Source: Micromonospora sp. WMMD1082 (GTDB taxonomy: Bacteria > Actinomycetota > Actinomycetes > Mycobacteriales > Micromonosporaceae). From it: 64,000 nt of DNA. The notes beneath the pieces are model-generated. The model saw only the letters and a program-made list of their open reading frames with translations. It ran no database searches and was not told the origin of the DNA. Positions 16,128-24,239 of this stretch are shown here, one piece after another; position 1 is the first letter of the stretch; each line of letters begins with the position of its first letter. The stretch is from positions 7,358,501-7,422,500 of the forward strand of contig NZ_JARUBM010000002.1 of the NCBI RefSeq assembly GCF_029626175.1. The letters run 5' to 3'. Made by a program: the position numbers and the translations under genes.

Positions 16128-17090
16128 ATGGTCAGCATCGGCTACACCCTGATGTGTGAGCAGGCAGGTCCGAAGGAACTCGTCGACCACGCGGTGCGGG
16201 CCGAGGCGGCCGGTTTCGACCAACTCGTCATGTCCGACCACTACTACCCCTGGCTGGAGTCGCAGGGTCACTCACCGTACGCCTGGTCGGTGCTGGGCGC
16301 GGTCGCGCACGCCACCTCCCGCACCGAGCTGATGTCCTTCGTCACCTGCCCGATCCGCCGCTACCATCCGGCGGTCGTGGCGCAGAAGGCCGCCACCGTC
16401 GGGGTCCTCTCCGACGGCCGGTTCACCCTCGGCCTCGGCGCCGGGGAGAACCTCAACGAGCACGTGGTCGGCGGTTGGCCGCACGTGCAGCAGCGCCACG
16501 AGATGTTCGAGGAGGCGTTGCAGATCATCCGGCCGCTGCTCAACGGGGAGACGTTGACCTTCTCCGGCAACCACTACGACGTGCCGGACGCGTACGTCTG
16601 GGACCGTCCCGACGACCCGGTGCCGATGGCGGTGGCCGCGTCCGGCCGGCAGTCTGCCACCCTCGCCGCCGAGTACGCCGACGGGATGATCGCCACCGAG
16701 CCGGAACCGCACCTCGTCGAGATGTACGAGGAGGCCGGTGGCGCCGGGCGACCCCGTTACGGGCAGGTGGCCATCTGCTACGGCCCGGACGAGGCCGAGT
16801 GTCGCAAGATCGCGCACGACCAGTTCCGCTGGTTCGGCCTGGGCTGGAAGGTCAACTCGGCGCTGCCCGACACCGACGCGTTCGAGGCGGCCAGCCAGAC
16901 CGTCCGCGAGGAGGACGTGGCGCAGGGCATCTCCTGCGGGCCGGACGTGGACCGGCACGTGGCGGCGTTCAAGAAGTTCGTCGACGCCGGCTTCACCCAC
17001 GTGGCACTGGTCCAGATCGGCGGCGACAGCCAGCCGATGTTCCTGGACTGGGCGCAGGAGCAACTGCTGCCCCGGCTGCGCGAGCTGTGA
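16128..17090 (+). CDS. F420-dependent LLM-class oxidoreductase
   Basis: A 320-residue protein of the luciferase-like (LLM) TIM-barrel class, of the F420-dependent glucose-6-phosphate dehydrogenase-like subgroup. Visible signatures are IGYTLMCEQAGPKELVDHAV, FDQLVMSDHYYPWLESQGHS, the cofactor loop TLGLGAGENLNEHVVG and GMIATEPEPHLVEMYEEAGG. The enzyme would transfer hydride between coenzyme F420 and an unknown substrate in the cytoplasm. The ATG follows GGAAGGA at 9 bases. It is divergent from the mannanase gene and is followed by a 39-residue membrane protein gene. The substrate cannot be deduced. Confidence 0.88.
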   Translation: MVSIGYTLMCEQAGPKELVDHAVRAEAAGFDQLVMSDHYYPWLESQGHSPYAWSVLGAVAHATSRTELMSFVTCPIRRYHPAVVAQKAATVGVLSDGRFTLGLGAGENLNEHVVGGWPHVQQRHEMFEEALQIIRPLLNGETLTFSGNHYDVPDAYVWDRPDDPVPMAVAASGRQSATLAAEYADGMIATEPEPHLVEMYEEAGGAGRPRYGQVAICYGPDEAECRKIAHDQFRWFGLGWKVNSALPDTDAFEAASQTVREEDVAQGISCGPDVDRHVAAFKKFVDAGFTHVALVQIGGDSQPMFLDWAQEQLLPRLREL

Positions 17091-17112
17091 ACGGGCGGGA
17101 TGGGATAGGCGC

Positions 17113-17232
17113 ATGCGCATCGGCAACACGGAGATCCGGCCCGCCGGCGGCGGCCTCGGCTGCCTCCTGATGATCCTCTTCTCGATCGTCGCCTCGATCG
17201 TCCTGACCGTGCTGATCAACCTGATCCTGTAA
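17113..17232 (+). CDS. Small single-pass membrane protein
   Basis: A 39-residue protein. The first 16 residues are hydrophilic (MRIGNTEIRPAGGGLG), then one membrane helix runs to the end (CLLMILFSIVASIVLTVLIN). It starts 23 bases after the F420 oxidoreductase gene and its 3' end overlaps the convergent nuclease gene by 17 bases. Very short proteins of this layout recur in Micromonosporaceae. The function is unknown; the clean frame and hydrophobic tail support a real gene. Confidence 0.6.
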   Translation: MRIGNTEIRPAGGGLGCLLMILFSIVASIVLTVLINLIL

Positions 17233-18049
17233 CCGCCGGCCCCGGCGGCCCAGCCCACCCCGGCGGTCCCGGCGGGGCGGGTGGGGAGAGGTCGAACTCC
17301 GCGAGGACCGGGTAGTGGTCGGAGGCGTGCTCGGCGTCGCCGCCGCGTACCACCCGGGCGCCGGTGCAGCGGGCGGCCAGGGCGGAAGTGCCGAGCAGGT
17401 AGTCCAGGCGCATGTCGGCGAACTCCACCCCGCCGTGCCCGGTCGGCACGGTCGGTCCGGCGGCCGCCGCCAGATCCACCAGCCCGGTGGCGAGCAGCCG
17501 GGCCACCGCCCGGGTGTCCACCGTCCGCCCGTCCGGGCGCAGGTGCCGGCGACGGTACGCGGGCGGCAACCGGCCCACCCGATCGGCGTGCTCCGCGTAC
17601 GGGTCGAGGGTGTTCAGGTCGCCGGCGAGCAGCGCCAGGGCGGCGCGGTCCCGGCGCAGCGCGGCGGCCGCCCACCCGGCCTCGACCAGCCGGCGGGTGC
17701 CCGAGTACGGGTGGAGATGGGTGCCGAGCACGGTCAACGGACCGGCGTCGGTGCCCAGCACCACCCGCTGCGCCGAGTGGTGGAACGGCCGGCGGACCGG
17801 CGCGGCGTCCAGCACCGGCCAGGGCGGGCGCACCAGTACCGCGACCGGCTGCCCCAGCCAGGAGCCCGCCAGGTACGCCCGCAGGCCGGCAGCGGCGGCG
17901 AAGCCCGCCACGTCGAGGCCGCCCAACTCCTGCACGGCGAGCACGTCCGGCCGCTGCTCGGCGATCACCCGGGCCAGCCGGTCGCGCCGGTCGGGACCGC
18001 CACGGTCCTGCCCGCCGGTGCGGATGTTCCAGGTCATCAGCCGCAGCAC
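17216..18049 (-). CDS. Endonuclease/exonuclease/phosphatase-family protein
   Basis: A 277-residue cytoplasmic protein of the EEP superfamily, which holds DNase I-like nucleases, APE1 and inositol phosphatases. It begins RLMTWNIRTGG, the first metal-binding motif. VLAVQEL carries the second (Glu), VLGTHLHPYSG the middle motif, LLAGDLNTLD the GDxN motif, and DYLLG with the terminal SDHYP the catalytic Asp-His. The substrate is not clear. A GTG start 7 bases after the upstream PAP2 gene is used; the ATG four codons later is an alternative. The short gap suggests co-transcription with the PAP2 and YihY genes. Confidence 0.85.
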   Translation of the reverse strand: MLRLMTWNIRTGGQDRGGPDRRDRLARVIAEQRPDVLAVQELGGLDVAGFAAAAGLRAYLAGSWLGQPVAVLVRPPWPVLDAAPVRRPFHHSAQRVVLGTDAGPLTVLGTHLHPYSGTRRLVEAGWAAAALRRDRAALALLAGDLNTLDPYAEHADRVGRLPPAYRRRHLRPDGRTVDTRAVARLLATGLVDLAAAAGPTVPTGHGGVEFADMRLDYLLGTSALAARCTGARVVRGGDAEHASDHYPVLAEFDLSPPAPPGPPGWAGPPGPAVTGSG

Positions 18050-18056
18050 GGTCGGC

Positions 18057-19547
18057 TCAACCCGGTCGGCCGGCCCGGGCCAGCTCGTCGTCGAGGGTGT
18101 CCACGTCCGCCGACTCGATCTCGGGTCGGTTGCCTTCCCGCACGTCCTCGTTGGGGCGGATCGCCCAGTAGAGCAGCCCGATCCAGAGCGCGGCGAGAAT
18201 GATCGCGCCCAGGAAGTCCGTCGGGTGGTGCATCCCCCGGTACATCCGGGAGACCGCCACCCCGACCGGCAGGATCACCGCCGCCGCCACGAAGAGCCAC
18301 CGCCACCAGCGGTCGGTACGCGGCAGGACGATGACGGCGATGACGATCCACAGGCACAGGGTGGCCGCGATGTGGCCGGAGGGGAAGGAGGAGGTCGGCA
18401 TCGGGCCGTCCAGGTTCTCCACCGGCGGGCGTGGCCGGTCCACCGCCGCGGCGGAGGCGAGGAAGAGGGTCAGCTCGCCGAACATGGTCAGCGCCACGAA
18501 CAGCACCGGCCGCCAGCGCCGCCAGACCGCCAGCACCAGCGGGCAGAAGACCAGCGAGACCGCCATGATGGCGTGGGTGTCGCCGGCCTTGCTCCACCAC
18601 CAGCTGACGTCGTCGAGCAGCGGGGTGCCGTGCGACGCGAACCAGTTCGGCACCACCTCGTCGAGGCTGGCGAGGAAGGTGCCGCCGGCGTGGTAGCTGG
18701 CGAACATGCCGAAGGCGTAGAGGGCGCCGAAGACCAGCACCCAGCCGACGACGATCTCGGCGACACCGGCGCGGGCGTGCGGCAGCAGCTTCTCCTCGTC
18801 CGGCGCGGGCGCCACCTCGTGGGCGGCCTCCGGCTCCAGCCCGTCCGTCAGCGGCGTCGCGGGCCGGCCCCGCTCCAACCGCCACAGCCGGAAGGCGTAC
18901 GCGGTGACGCCGAGCCAGGCCGCGCCGAGCAGCCAGGCACCGATCACGTCGGAGAGGAAGTGCACGCCGAGCGCGACCCGGGTGAACCCGATCAGGAAGA
19001 CGACGGTACCGACCAGGATCATCGCTGCCCGGCGCCAGCGGCGGGCCATCGCCGGCAGGAACACCAGCAGCAGCGCGCCGTAGGCAACCATCGACCCGAG
19101 GGCGTGCCCGCTGGGAAAGCTCTGGCCGGCATACGTGCCGATCGGCACCGCCACCTCGGGGCGCAACCGGTCGACCAGGGTCTTCAGCGAGGGGTCGAGG
19201 ATCAGCGCCCCCGCGCCGGTGACGATCAGGAAGACGGCGAGCCGGCCCTGCCGGCGGATCAGCAACCCGACCACGGCGACGGTGACCAGCCAGACGATGA
19301 CCGGGCGCCCGCCGAGGTCGGTGATGGCGTTGAGCACCGTCACCAGCGGGCCGACCGGTGCCACCTGGTCGTTCAGCCACCGCGCCACGCCGTGGTCCAC
19401 GTCGTACAGCGGCGACCATCGCACCCGGACCAGCACCAGCACCAGCCCGAAGCCGACCCCGGCACCGAGCACGAGCGCCAGGCCGGCGAGCGTACGCTCG
19501 GTGAAGTGCCCGAGCGGGCGTCGCAGTACGTCTCTGACCGCACCCAC
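18057..19547 (-). CDS. Membrane phosphatase with two PAP2 domains
   Basis: A 496-residue integral membrane protein. The first half has the PAP2 motifs KTLVDRLRP, SFPSGHALGSM and RVALGVHFLSDV. The second half repeats them as AAAVDRPRP, SFPSGHIAATL and RMYRGMHHPTDFLG. Each domain contributes about 5-6 membrane helices, so the protein is an internal duplication. PAP2 enzymes remove phosphate from lipid phosphates such as phosphatidate or undecaprenyl pyrophosphate at the outer face. The first motif of the second half lacks the usual Lys, which may weaken that site. It is probably in an operon with the downstream EEP gene. Confidence 0.88.
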   Translation of the reverse strand: MGAVRDVLRRPLGHFTERTLAGLALVLGAGVGFGLVLVLVRVRWSPLYDVDHGVARWLNDQVAPVGPLVTVLNAITDLGGRPVIVWLVTVAVVGLLIRRQGRLAVFLIVTGAGALILDPSLKTLVDRLRPEVAVPIGTYAGQSFPSGHALGSMVAYGALLLVFLPAMARRWRRAAMILVGTVVFLIGFTRVALGVHFLSDVIGAWLLGAAWLGVTAYAFRLWRLERGRPATPLTDGLEPEAAHEVAPAPDEEKLLPHARAGVAEIVVGWVLVFGALYAFGMFASYHAGGTFLASLDEVVPNWFASHGTPLLDDVSWWWSKAGDTHAIMAVSLVFCPLVLAVWRRWRPVLFVALTMFGELTLFLASAAAVDRPRPPVENLDGPMPTSSFPSGHIAATLCLWIVIAVIVLPRTDRWWRWLFVAAAVILPVGVAVSRMYRGMHHPTDFLGAIILAALWIGLLYWAIRPNEDVREGNRPEIESADVDTLDDELARAGRPG

Positions 19548-19628
19548 GGCAGCCTCCTTCGCCTCTGGCGTGGCGCTGTACCCGACGGGACACCCCGATA
19601 CACCCGGCGGCGCGACAGCCCGGCCCGG

Positions 19629-20645
19629 CTAGAGCGCGGTCATCTCGCCCGTGTCGACCAGGGCGACGCGCTGCGTGTCCGGCTCCCACAGGTCCGGCTT
19701 GGCCGGCTCCTGCACACCGATGCGGACCGCCTCCAGCTGGGCCGCGAAGGAGAGGCCGCCGAAGAGCGCCATCCCGGTGAGGTTCGCCCAGAGCAGCAGC
19801 GCCATGATCCCGGCCAGCGCGCCGTAGGTCTGCCCGAAGTCCTCACTGAAACGCACGTAGCCGGCGAGCAGCAGGCTGGCCAGCCACCACAGCGCGGTGG
19901 CGATGCCGGCGCCGAAGAAGAGCCAGGACAGGCCGGGCTGCCGGCGTCGGGGCGCGTGGCGGAACAGCACCGCGACGGCCAGCACCGTCAACCCGAGGCT
20001 GAGCGGCCAGCGCACCAGGTCCCAGACGACGCTGGCGGCGTCGCCCCACGCGTAGTGGCGTTCGACCGAGTCGCCCATCGGCCCGCCGCCGACCAGGATG
20101 AGGAACCCGGCCAGCGCCGGCAGGCCGGCGGTGACGGCGAGGACGGCCGCCCGCACGTACTTCCACAGTGCCGGGCGGTCCCGCTCGACGCCGTAGATCC
20201 GGTTGGCTCCGCGCTCGATCTGCGCCATCGTGGTGGTCAGCGCCACCAGCCCGGTGATCAGGCCCAGGACGAGCGCCACCTCGCCGATCTCCTCGACCCG
20301 TTCGGCGCCCGCGCTCTCCCCCTCGCCGAGTAGGCCGGCGACCATCTGCTCACTGGTGCCGGGGGTCAGCGCGAGCACGGTGTCGGCGACCACCTCGCCG
20401 CCCTCCGCCACCCCCAGCTCGGAGATCAGCCCGGTCAGGGCGATCAGGAACGGCACCACGGCGAGGCACAGCTGGAACGCGAAGGCCCGGGAGTGGCTGA
20501 ATCCGTCGCCGTAGCGGAACCGGGTGAAGGCGTCGCGCAGCAGGTGCCAGCCGCCCTCCCGGCGCAGCGTCCGCCACGCGTGATCGGCGCAGAGCTGCTC
20601 GTCGGACATCAGCCGCGTCTCCGGCACCATCCGAGTACTACTCAC
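19629..20645 (-). CDS. YihY/BrkB-family membrane protein
   Basis: A 338-residue inner-membrane protein of the YihY (BrkB) family with about six membrane helices: FAFQLCLAVVPFLIALTGLI, IGEVALVLGLITGLVALTTT, YVRAAVLAVTAGLPALAGFL, GLTVLAVAVLFRHAPRR, GAGIATALWWLASLLLAGYV and GALAGIMALLLWANLTGMAL. The tail is cytoplasmic and ends EPDTQRVALVD. The family was once called ribonuclease BN but is now seen as a membrane protein of unknown, possibly transport, function. The GTG start follows AAAGGCGG. Its neighbours (PAP2, diacylglycerol kinase) suggest a membrane-lipid theme. Confidence 0.85.
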   Translation of the reverse strand: MSSTRMVPETRLMSDEQLCADHAWRTLRREGGWHLLRDAFTRFRYGDGFSHSRAFAFQLCLAVVPFLIALTGLISELGVAEGGEVVADTVLALTPGTSEQMVAGLLGEGESAGAERVEEIGEVALVLGLITGLVALTTTMAQIERGANRIYGVERDRPALWKYVRAAVLAVTAGLPALAGFLILVGGGPMGDSVERHYAWGDAASVVWDLVRWPLSLGLTVLAVAVLFRHAPRRRQPGLSWLFFGAGIATALWWLASLLLAGYVRFSEDFGQTYGALAGIMALLLWANLTGMALFGGLSFAAQLEAVRIGVQEPAKPDLWEPDTQRVALVDTGEMTAL

Positions 20646-20696
20646 GGGGCCGCCTTTCGTTCGCGACTGCGGGGCTCGCAAGCTCACTCCTCGCGC

Positions 20697-21680
20697 TCAC
20701 GGGTGCCCCTCCTCGACCAGGCGCTCACCCCGCTCGGCGGCGGCCGTCGCGTCCTCGGCCAGGTCGGGTGCCCGCTCCGGCCTCGGTACGCAGAGCCACA
20801 GCGCCCGCCGCCGGATCTGCGCCCGCAGGGTGCGGCCGGGTTCGATCAGGTCGCCGTCCAACTCGCGCGGCTGGTTCCGGTTGCTGGATATCTCCACTCG
20901 GCGGGCGCGGTACACCTCCATCCGGGGCACCCGCTCGGCTCGGCGCAGCACCGCCCAGCCGAGCGAGAGCCAGTGCCGCAGCGTCCGGGGGGTGAGCACG
21001 GCGACGTCGAGGTAGCCGTCGTCCGGCTCGGCCTCGGTGAGCAGGGTCAGCCCGCCCTGGAGCCGACCGACGTTGGCGACCAGCACCGAGCGGGCGCGGC
21101 GGCGCAGTGGCGGCTGGTCGTCGAGGCGGATCCGTACTTTCATCGGCCGGTCCCGCAGGTGTCGGGTGGCTCCCACCACGTACGCCGGCCAGCCGATCCG
21201 CCGCTTGGTCGTCTCGCTGGTGGCGGCCAGCATCTGGGCGTCGAAGCCCATACCGGCCATCACCGCGAAGTGGTGCCCGTCCACCTCACCGACGTCGAGC
21301 AGCCGCCGCCCGCGCTCGACGGCCACCGCCAGCCCGGCGGCCAGGTCGTCGGAGAGTCCCAGATTGGCCGCGAGCAGGTTGCCGGTGCCCTGCGGCAGGA
21401 CGGCGAGCACCACCTCGGTGCCGACCAGGGCATCGACGCAGGCCCGTACGGTGCCGTCGCCGCCGCAGGCGAAGACCACGTCGACGCCGGCGGCGAGAGC
21501 CTGCTCGGTCTGACCCCGGCCGGGATCGTCCGCGGTGGTCTCGAACCAGAGCGGCTCGGGCCAGCCGGCTGCCGCGAGCGTGTCGCCGACCGTACGGCGC
21601 AGCGCGTCCTGGTCCGCCACCTTGACCGGGTTGAGCACCACCGCGCTGCGCAGCGCGCCCTTGTCCCATCCACCATCCAC
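20697..21680 (-). CDS. Diacylglycerol kinase-family lipid kinase
   Basis: A 327-residue protein with the DAGK catalytic domain: VVLNPVKV at the start, FACGGDGTVRACVDALVGTE with the GGDGT nucleotide site, and VLPQGTGNLLAANLGLSDDL. The C-terminal beta-sandwich has VMAGMGFDAQML and LDGDLI. The enzyme would phosphorylate diacylglycerol or a related lipid at the membrane using ATP. The start is uncertain; a GTG at 21680 gives a normal-length N-terminus, while the frame remains open to 21740. The palindrome at 21744-21806 and the IS element lie directly upstream, so transcription may have changed after the insertion. Confidence 0.85.
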   Translation of the reverse strand: MDGGWDKGALRSAVVLNPVKVADQDALRRTVGDTLAAAGWPEPLWFETTADDPGRGQTEQALAAGVDVVFACGGDGTVRACVDALVGTEVVLAVLPQGTGNLLAANLGLSDDLAAGLAVAVERGRRLLDVGEVDGHHFAVMAGMGFDAQMLAATSETTKRRIGWPAYVVGATRHLRDRPMKVRIRLDDQPPLRRRARSVLVANVGRLQGGLTLLTEAEPDDGYLDVAVLTPRTLRHWLSLGWAVLRRAERVPRMEVYRARRVEISSNRNQPRELDGDLIEPGRTLRAQIRRRALWLCVPRPERAPDLAEDATAAAERGERLVEEGHP

Positions 21681-21743
21681 CGCGCCAGTGTGCAGCACCG
21701 CCCACCCCTGAGCGACCCGAGCCAGCGCACCCCGACCCACCGG

Positions 21744-21806
21744 CGTTGATCATGAAGTTGTTGTCACCCCCCCCGGCGTGTCGGGACAACAACTTCATGA
21801 TCAACG
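21744..21806. repeat. Long intergenic palindrome, TTGATCATGA family, copy 2
   Basis: Arms 21744-21765 and 21785-21806 pair perfectly over 22 bases around a 19-base, C-rich loop. The outer part CGTTGATCATGAAGTTGTTG shares its first 15 bases or so with the element at 7613-7669. Before the IS inserted, this palindrome followed the Clp-N-domain gene directly, so it was probably its terminator. Confidence 0.8.
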
Positions 21807-21823
21807 ACACGGGTACGGGTGGG

Positions 21824-21833
21824 GGGTTAGGCG
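21824..21833. repeat. Target-site duplication, left copy
   Basis: GGGTTAGGCG lies immediately outside the left inverted repeat and is identical to 23331-23340 on the right. The right copy contains the stop codon of the Clp-N-domain gene. Confidence 0.9.
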
Positions 21834-23330
21834 CAATGCCGCTCAGTTAGGGTTCTGGGCCGGTCGTCAACCCTGCTGTGGCGAGGATGTTGATGTTGAT
21901 CGTGGCTTGGTAGTTGGTGCGGTCGATGGTGCCTTTGGCGCGGTGTTTGGAGATTGCTCGTTTGACCACGTGAGGGCTGACTCGGGTGCGGCGTGGGGGC
22001 AGTGGGTCGGCCAGGACTGCGCGGCCGATGGCGCCGACGAGGTCGATGGTGGTCTCGGCGATGACACCTGCGGCGTGGATGATCTGGTCGCGGGCGGCGT
22101 GCAGCGCGATGGTGAAGCTGGCCCGGTCGGGGCTGGTCGTGGGTTGGCTGGCGGTGGCGTCAGCCATCGCCAGCCGGACCGCCTGGTAGGCGGCCAGTAG
22201 GGCGTAGACCTCCTGGTTTACCCCGTTCGGGGTCCGTGCCCGCAGGACCCGTCCGCCCAGCAGGGTGGACTTCAGCTCCAGGTACGCCGTCTCGATCTCC
22301 CAGCGTTGGTGGTAGAGGGTGACCAGATCCAGGGCGGGGAAGCGGCGCTGGTCGGTGAGGGTGGTGATCAACCGGTACCGGCCGACGTGGCGTTTACCGT
22401 TCATGCTCACGACGATCTCGGCGTCAACGACCCGGACCGTCATCGCGCCGATGACAGACAGCCAGGACCCGTCGCGATGGCGGCGGATGACGGGCAGCCG
22501 CCGGTCGTCCTTGTCGCGGATGAGCAGGTCAGCGCCGGTGCCGGCGAACTGTTCGATCATCTGACGGGCGGCGAACCCACGATCGGCCAGCAGCAGCATT
22601 CCTGGGCGCAGGCAGCTCAGCAGCCGGCCGGCGCAGCCCAGTTCACCGATGCTGATCGGCGCGAACACGGCGTCGATGACAGCGCGAGTGCCGCACGCCA
22701 CGACGGCGACCAGCCGCAGCATCGGATACCCCGACCCACCGTGGCTGCCCGCCTGACGCGGATAGACCCTCAAGTTCGCCGTAGTGTCGGGCACGAACAT
22801 GCTGGTGCCGTCGATCGCGCACACCAGCAGACCCCGCCACCGGGCGGCCCCCGCCGGCGGACCCGACAGCAGCCGGAACAACGCCACCAGAGGCTTGTCC
22901 CCGACCCGCCGGCGAGCCTGCGACAGCGCCGAGGACGTCGGCAGCGCCACTGTCAACCCGTCCAGCCCGGCAACCAACCGAGCCCACACCTGCCGGTAAC
23001 CGACCTCAGCGAACAACCCCGCCGCGAGCAGCAGATACACCACCACCCGCGACGGCAGATCCCGCACCCGCGACTGCACACCACCGGCCTCGGCCAGCAC
23101 CGCATCGACCATCTCGAACGGCACCTGCTGCGTCAACTCACCCAGATGACCCGGCGCGAACCGCCCCGCAGCCACCGTGATCGTGGACGTGATGGCAGAC
23201 TGTTCCAACGGCGGGGCTCCCGGTCCAGAGGCTGTCTTGGAGTGACAAACCTCTATACCGAGACCCCGCCGTCCTCGTCTACCACCACACCCCTTGACAC
23301 ACGCCCCGCCCCCTTAACTGAGCGGCATTG
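21834..23330 (-). mobile_element. Complete IS4-family insertion sequence
   Basis: A 1497-base element with 16-base perfect terminal inverted repeats (CAATGCCGCTCAGTTA at 21834-21849 and its complement at 23315-23330) and a 10-base target duplication (GGGTTAGGCG) on each side. One intact transposase gene fills it on the minus strand, and its stop codon lies inside the left inverted repeat. Intact ends, an intact gene and an exact target duplication indicate a recent insertion and probable activity. The insertion is at the 3' end of the Clp-N-domain gene and does not damage it. Confidence 0.93.
21847..23208 (-). CDS. IS4-family DDE transposase
   Basis: A 453-residue transposase. The N-terminal part (ITSTITVAAGRFAPGHLGEL ... 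LPSRVVVYLLLAAGLFAEVG) matches the IS4 N-terminal domain. The catalytic core has the first Asp in CAIDGTSMFVPD, the second in LLLADRGFAARQM, and the Glu in LYHQRWEIETAYLELKSTLL, the Y-(2)-R-(3)-E-(6)-K signature of IS4. The start is a TTG with GGGAG upstream. The last codon before the stop lies at the edge of the left inverted repeat. No frameshift or internal stop is present, so the protein should be functional. Confidence 0.93.
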   Translation of the reverse strand: MEQSAITSTITVAAGRFAPGHLGELTQQVPFEMVDAVLAEAGGVQSRVRDLPSRVVVYLLLAAGLFAEVGYRQVWARLVAGLDGLTVALPTSSALSQARRRVGDKPLVALFRLLSGPPAGAARWRGLLVCAIDGTSMFVPDTTANLRVYPRQAGSHGGSGYPMLRLVAVVACGTRAVIDAVFAPISIGELGCAGRLLSCLRPGMLLLADRGFAARQMIEQFAGTGADLLIRDKDDRRLPVIRRHRDGSWLSVIGAMTVRVVDAEIVVSMNGKRHVGRYRLITTLTDQRRFPALDLVTLYHQRWEIETAYLELKSTLLGGRVLRARTPNGVNQEVYALLAAYQAVRLAMADATASQPTTSPDRASFTIALHAARDQIIHAAGVIAETTIDLVGAIGRAVLADPLPPRRTRVSPHVVKRAISKHRAKGTIDRTNYQATININILATAGLTTGPEP

Positions 23331-23340
23331 GGGTTAGGCG
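23315..23340. repeat. Right IS terminal repeat and right target duplication
   Basis: TAACTGAGCGGCATTG (23315-23330) is the exact complement of the left end. GGGTTAGGCG (23331-23340) is the second target copy and includes the TTA that reads as the TAA stop of the minus-strand Clp-N-domain gene. Confidence 0.9.
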
Positions 23341-23912
23341 GGGGTGCGGAGGGCGGTTTCTACTTGGCGGCGGGTGGCGGGCAGGTCTACGCCGGCTTCG
23401 GTGAGGACCAGCGCGGCGAGGCCGTTGCCCTCGCGCAGCAGGCCGAGCAGGATGTGCTCGGTGCCGATGTGGCGGTGGCGCAGCCGCAGCGCCTCGCGCA
23501 GCGACAGCTCCAGCACCTTCTTCGCCCGAGCGGAGAACGGGCCGCCCACCTGCCGTCGCCGGCCCCAGCGGCGGCGCGGCGCCGGCATGGCCTCGCGCAG
23601 CGCATCGGGGCCGAACGACTCCTCGATCCGGGCCACGATGGCGGCCAGGTCGATGCCGATCTCGCGTAGTGCGGCGGCGTCGGCCTCGGCCAGGCCACTG
23701 CCGCCGGTCTCGGTGTGCCGACGGATGCGCTCGCGCAGGTCGTCGGCGGTGACACCGGCGTCGCGGAGCACCCGCACGGCCAGACCGTCACCGTCGGCGA
23801 GGATGGCGAGCAGCAGGTGCTCGGTGCCGACCGGCCGCTGGCCCTCGACACGGGCCTCGTCGCGCGCCCGCCGCACCACCGCACGGGCACGGTCGGTGAA
23901 TCGTTCGAACAT
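23334..23912 (-). CDS. Clp-N-domain protein (ClpC-like repeat domain only)
   Basis: A 192-residue protein made of two Clp N-terminal repeats: MFERFTDRARAVVRRARDEA with GTEHLLLAILADGDGLAVRV, and FSARAKKVLELSLREALRL with IGTEHILLGLLREGNGLAAL. In ClpC these repeats bind adaptors and substrates, but no ATPase domain follows here. Such proteins may compete with ClpC or deliver substrates. The linker between repeats (about 60 residues, Arg-rich) is longer than in ClpC. The ATG overlaps the stop of the upstream HTH gene by one base, so the two are coupled. The IS inserted right at the stop codon. Confidence 0.9.
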   Translation of the reverse strand: MFERFTDRARAVVRRARDEARVEGQRPVGTEHLLLAILADGDGLAVRVLRDAGVTADDLRERIRRHTETGGSGLAEADAAALREIGIDLAAIVARIEESFGPDALREAMPAPRRRWGRRRQVGGPFSARAKKVLELSLREALRLRHRHIGTEHILLGLLREGNGLAALVLTEAGVDLPATRRQVETALRTPA

Positions 23913-24148
23913 CACGCCTCCCAGGAGGATCCGACCGCCGGTCGCCCGGCGTGCTTCTTGTGGACCGCCTGCCGGCTGACCTCGAGCGCGTCGGCGATCT
24001 CCTGCCAGGACCAGCCCTGCCGTCGGGCGTTGTCCACCTGGACCACCTCAAGCCGTTCGAGCAGCCGGCGCAGGGCGCGGACCGCGCGCAGGCCGACCCG
24101 CGGGTCGGTGCTGCCGGCCGCGGCCGCGAGTTCCGTTGCCTGACTCAT
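23912..24148 (-). CDS. Small helix-turn-helix protein
   Basis: A 78-residue protein. Residues 20-70 contain a helix (VRALRRLLERLEVVQVDNAR) and a helix-turn-helix (RRQGWSWQEIADALEVSRQA, then VHKKHAGR) like those of sigma region 4 or HTH_23 proteins. It begins the two-gene operon with the Clp-N-domain gene, an arrangement seen in several actinomycetes. Its promoter region carries two TGTCAA...TTGACA-type dyads, so it is probably an autoregulated repressor or activator of this pair. The signal is unknown but protein-folding stress would fit. Confidence 0.82.
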   Translation of the reverse strand: MSQATELAAAAGSTDPRVGLRAVRALRRLLERLEVVQVDNARRQGWSWQEIADALEVSRQAVHKKHAGRPAVGSSWEA

Positions 24149-24150
24149 GC

Positions 24151-24194
24151 TGTCAACCTACATTGACATCAGGAGTACGTCAACCTCAGTTGAC
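24151..24194 (-). promoter_or_regulatory. Two operator dyads upstream of the HTH/Clp-N operon
   Basis: TGTCAACCTACATTGACA (24151-24168) and GTCAACCTCAGTTGAC (24179-24194) share the pattern GTCAACCTnnnTTGAC. They lie just before the start codon of the HTH gene, where its promoter should be. They are likely binding sites of the HTH protein or another regulator. Confidence 0.6.
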
Positions 24195-24239
24195 AACATC
24201 AGGGACACGCCCCTCCGGGCCAGACGGCGTGCGGTGGTG

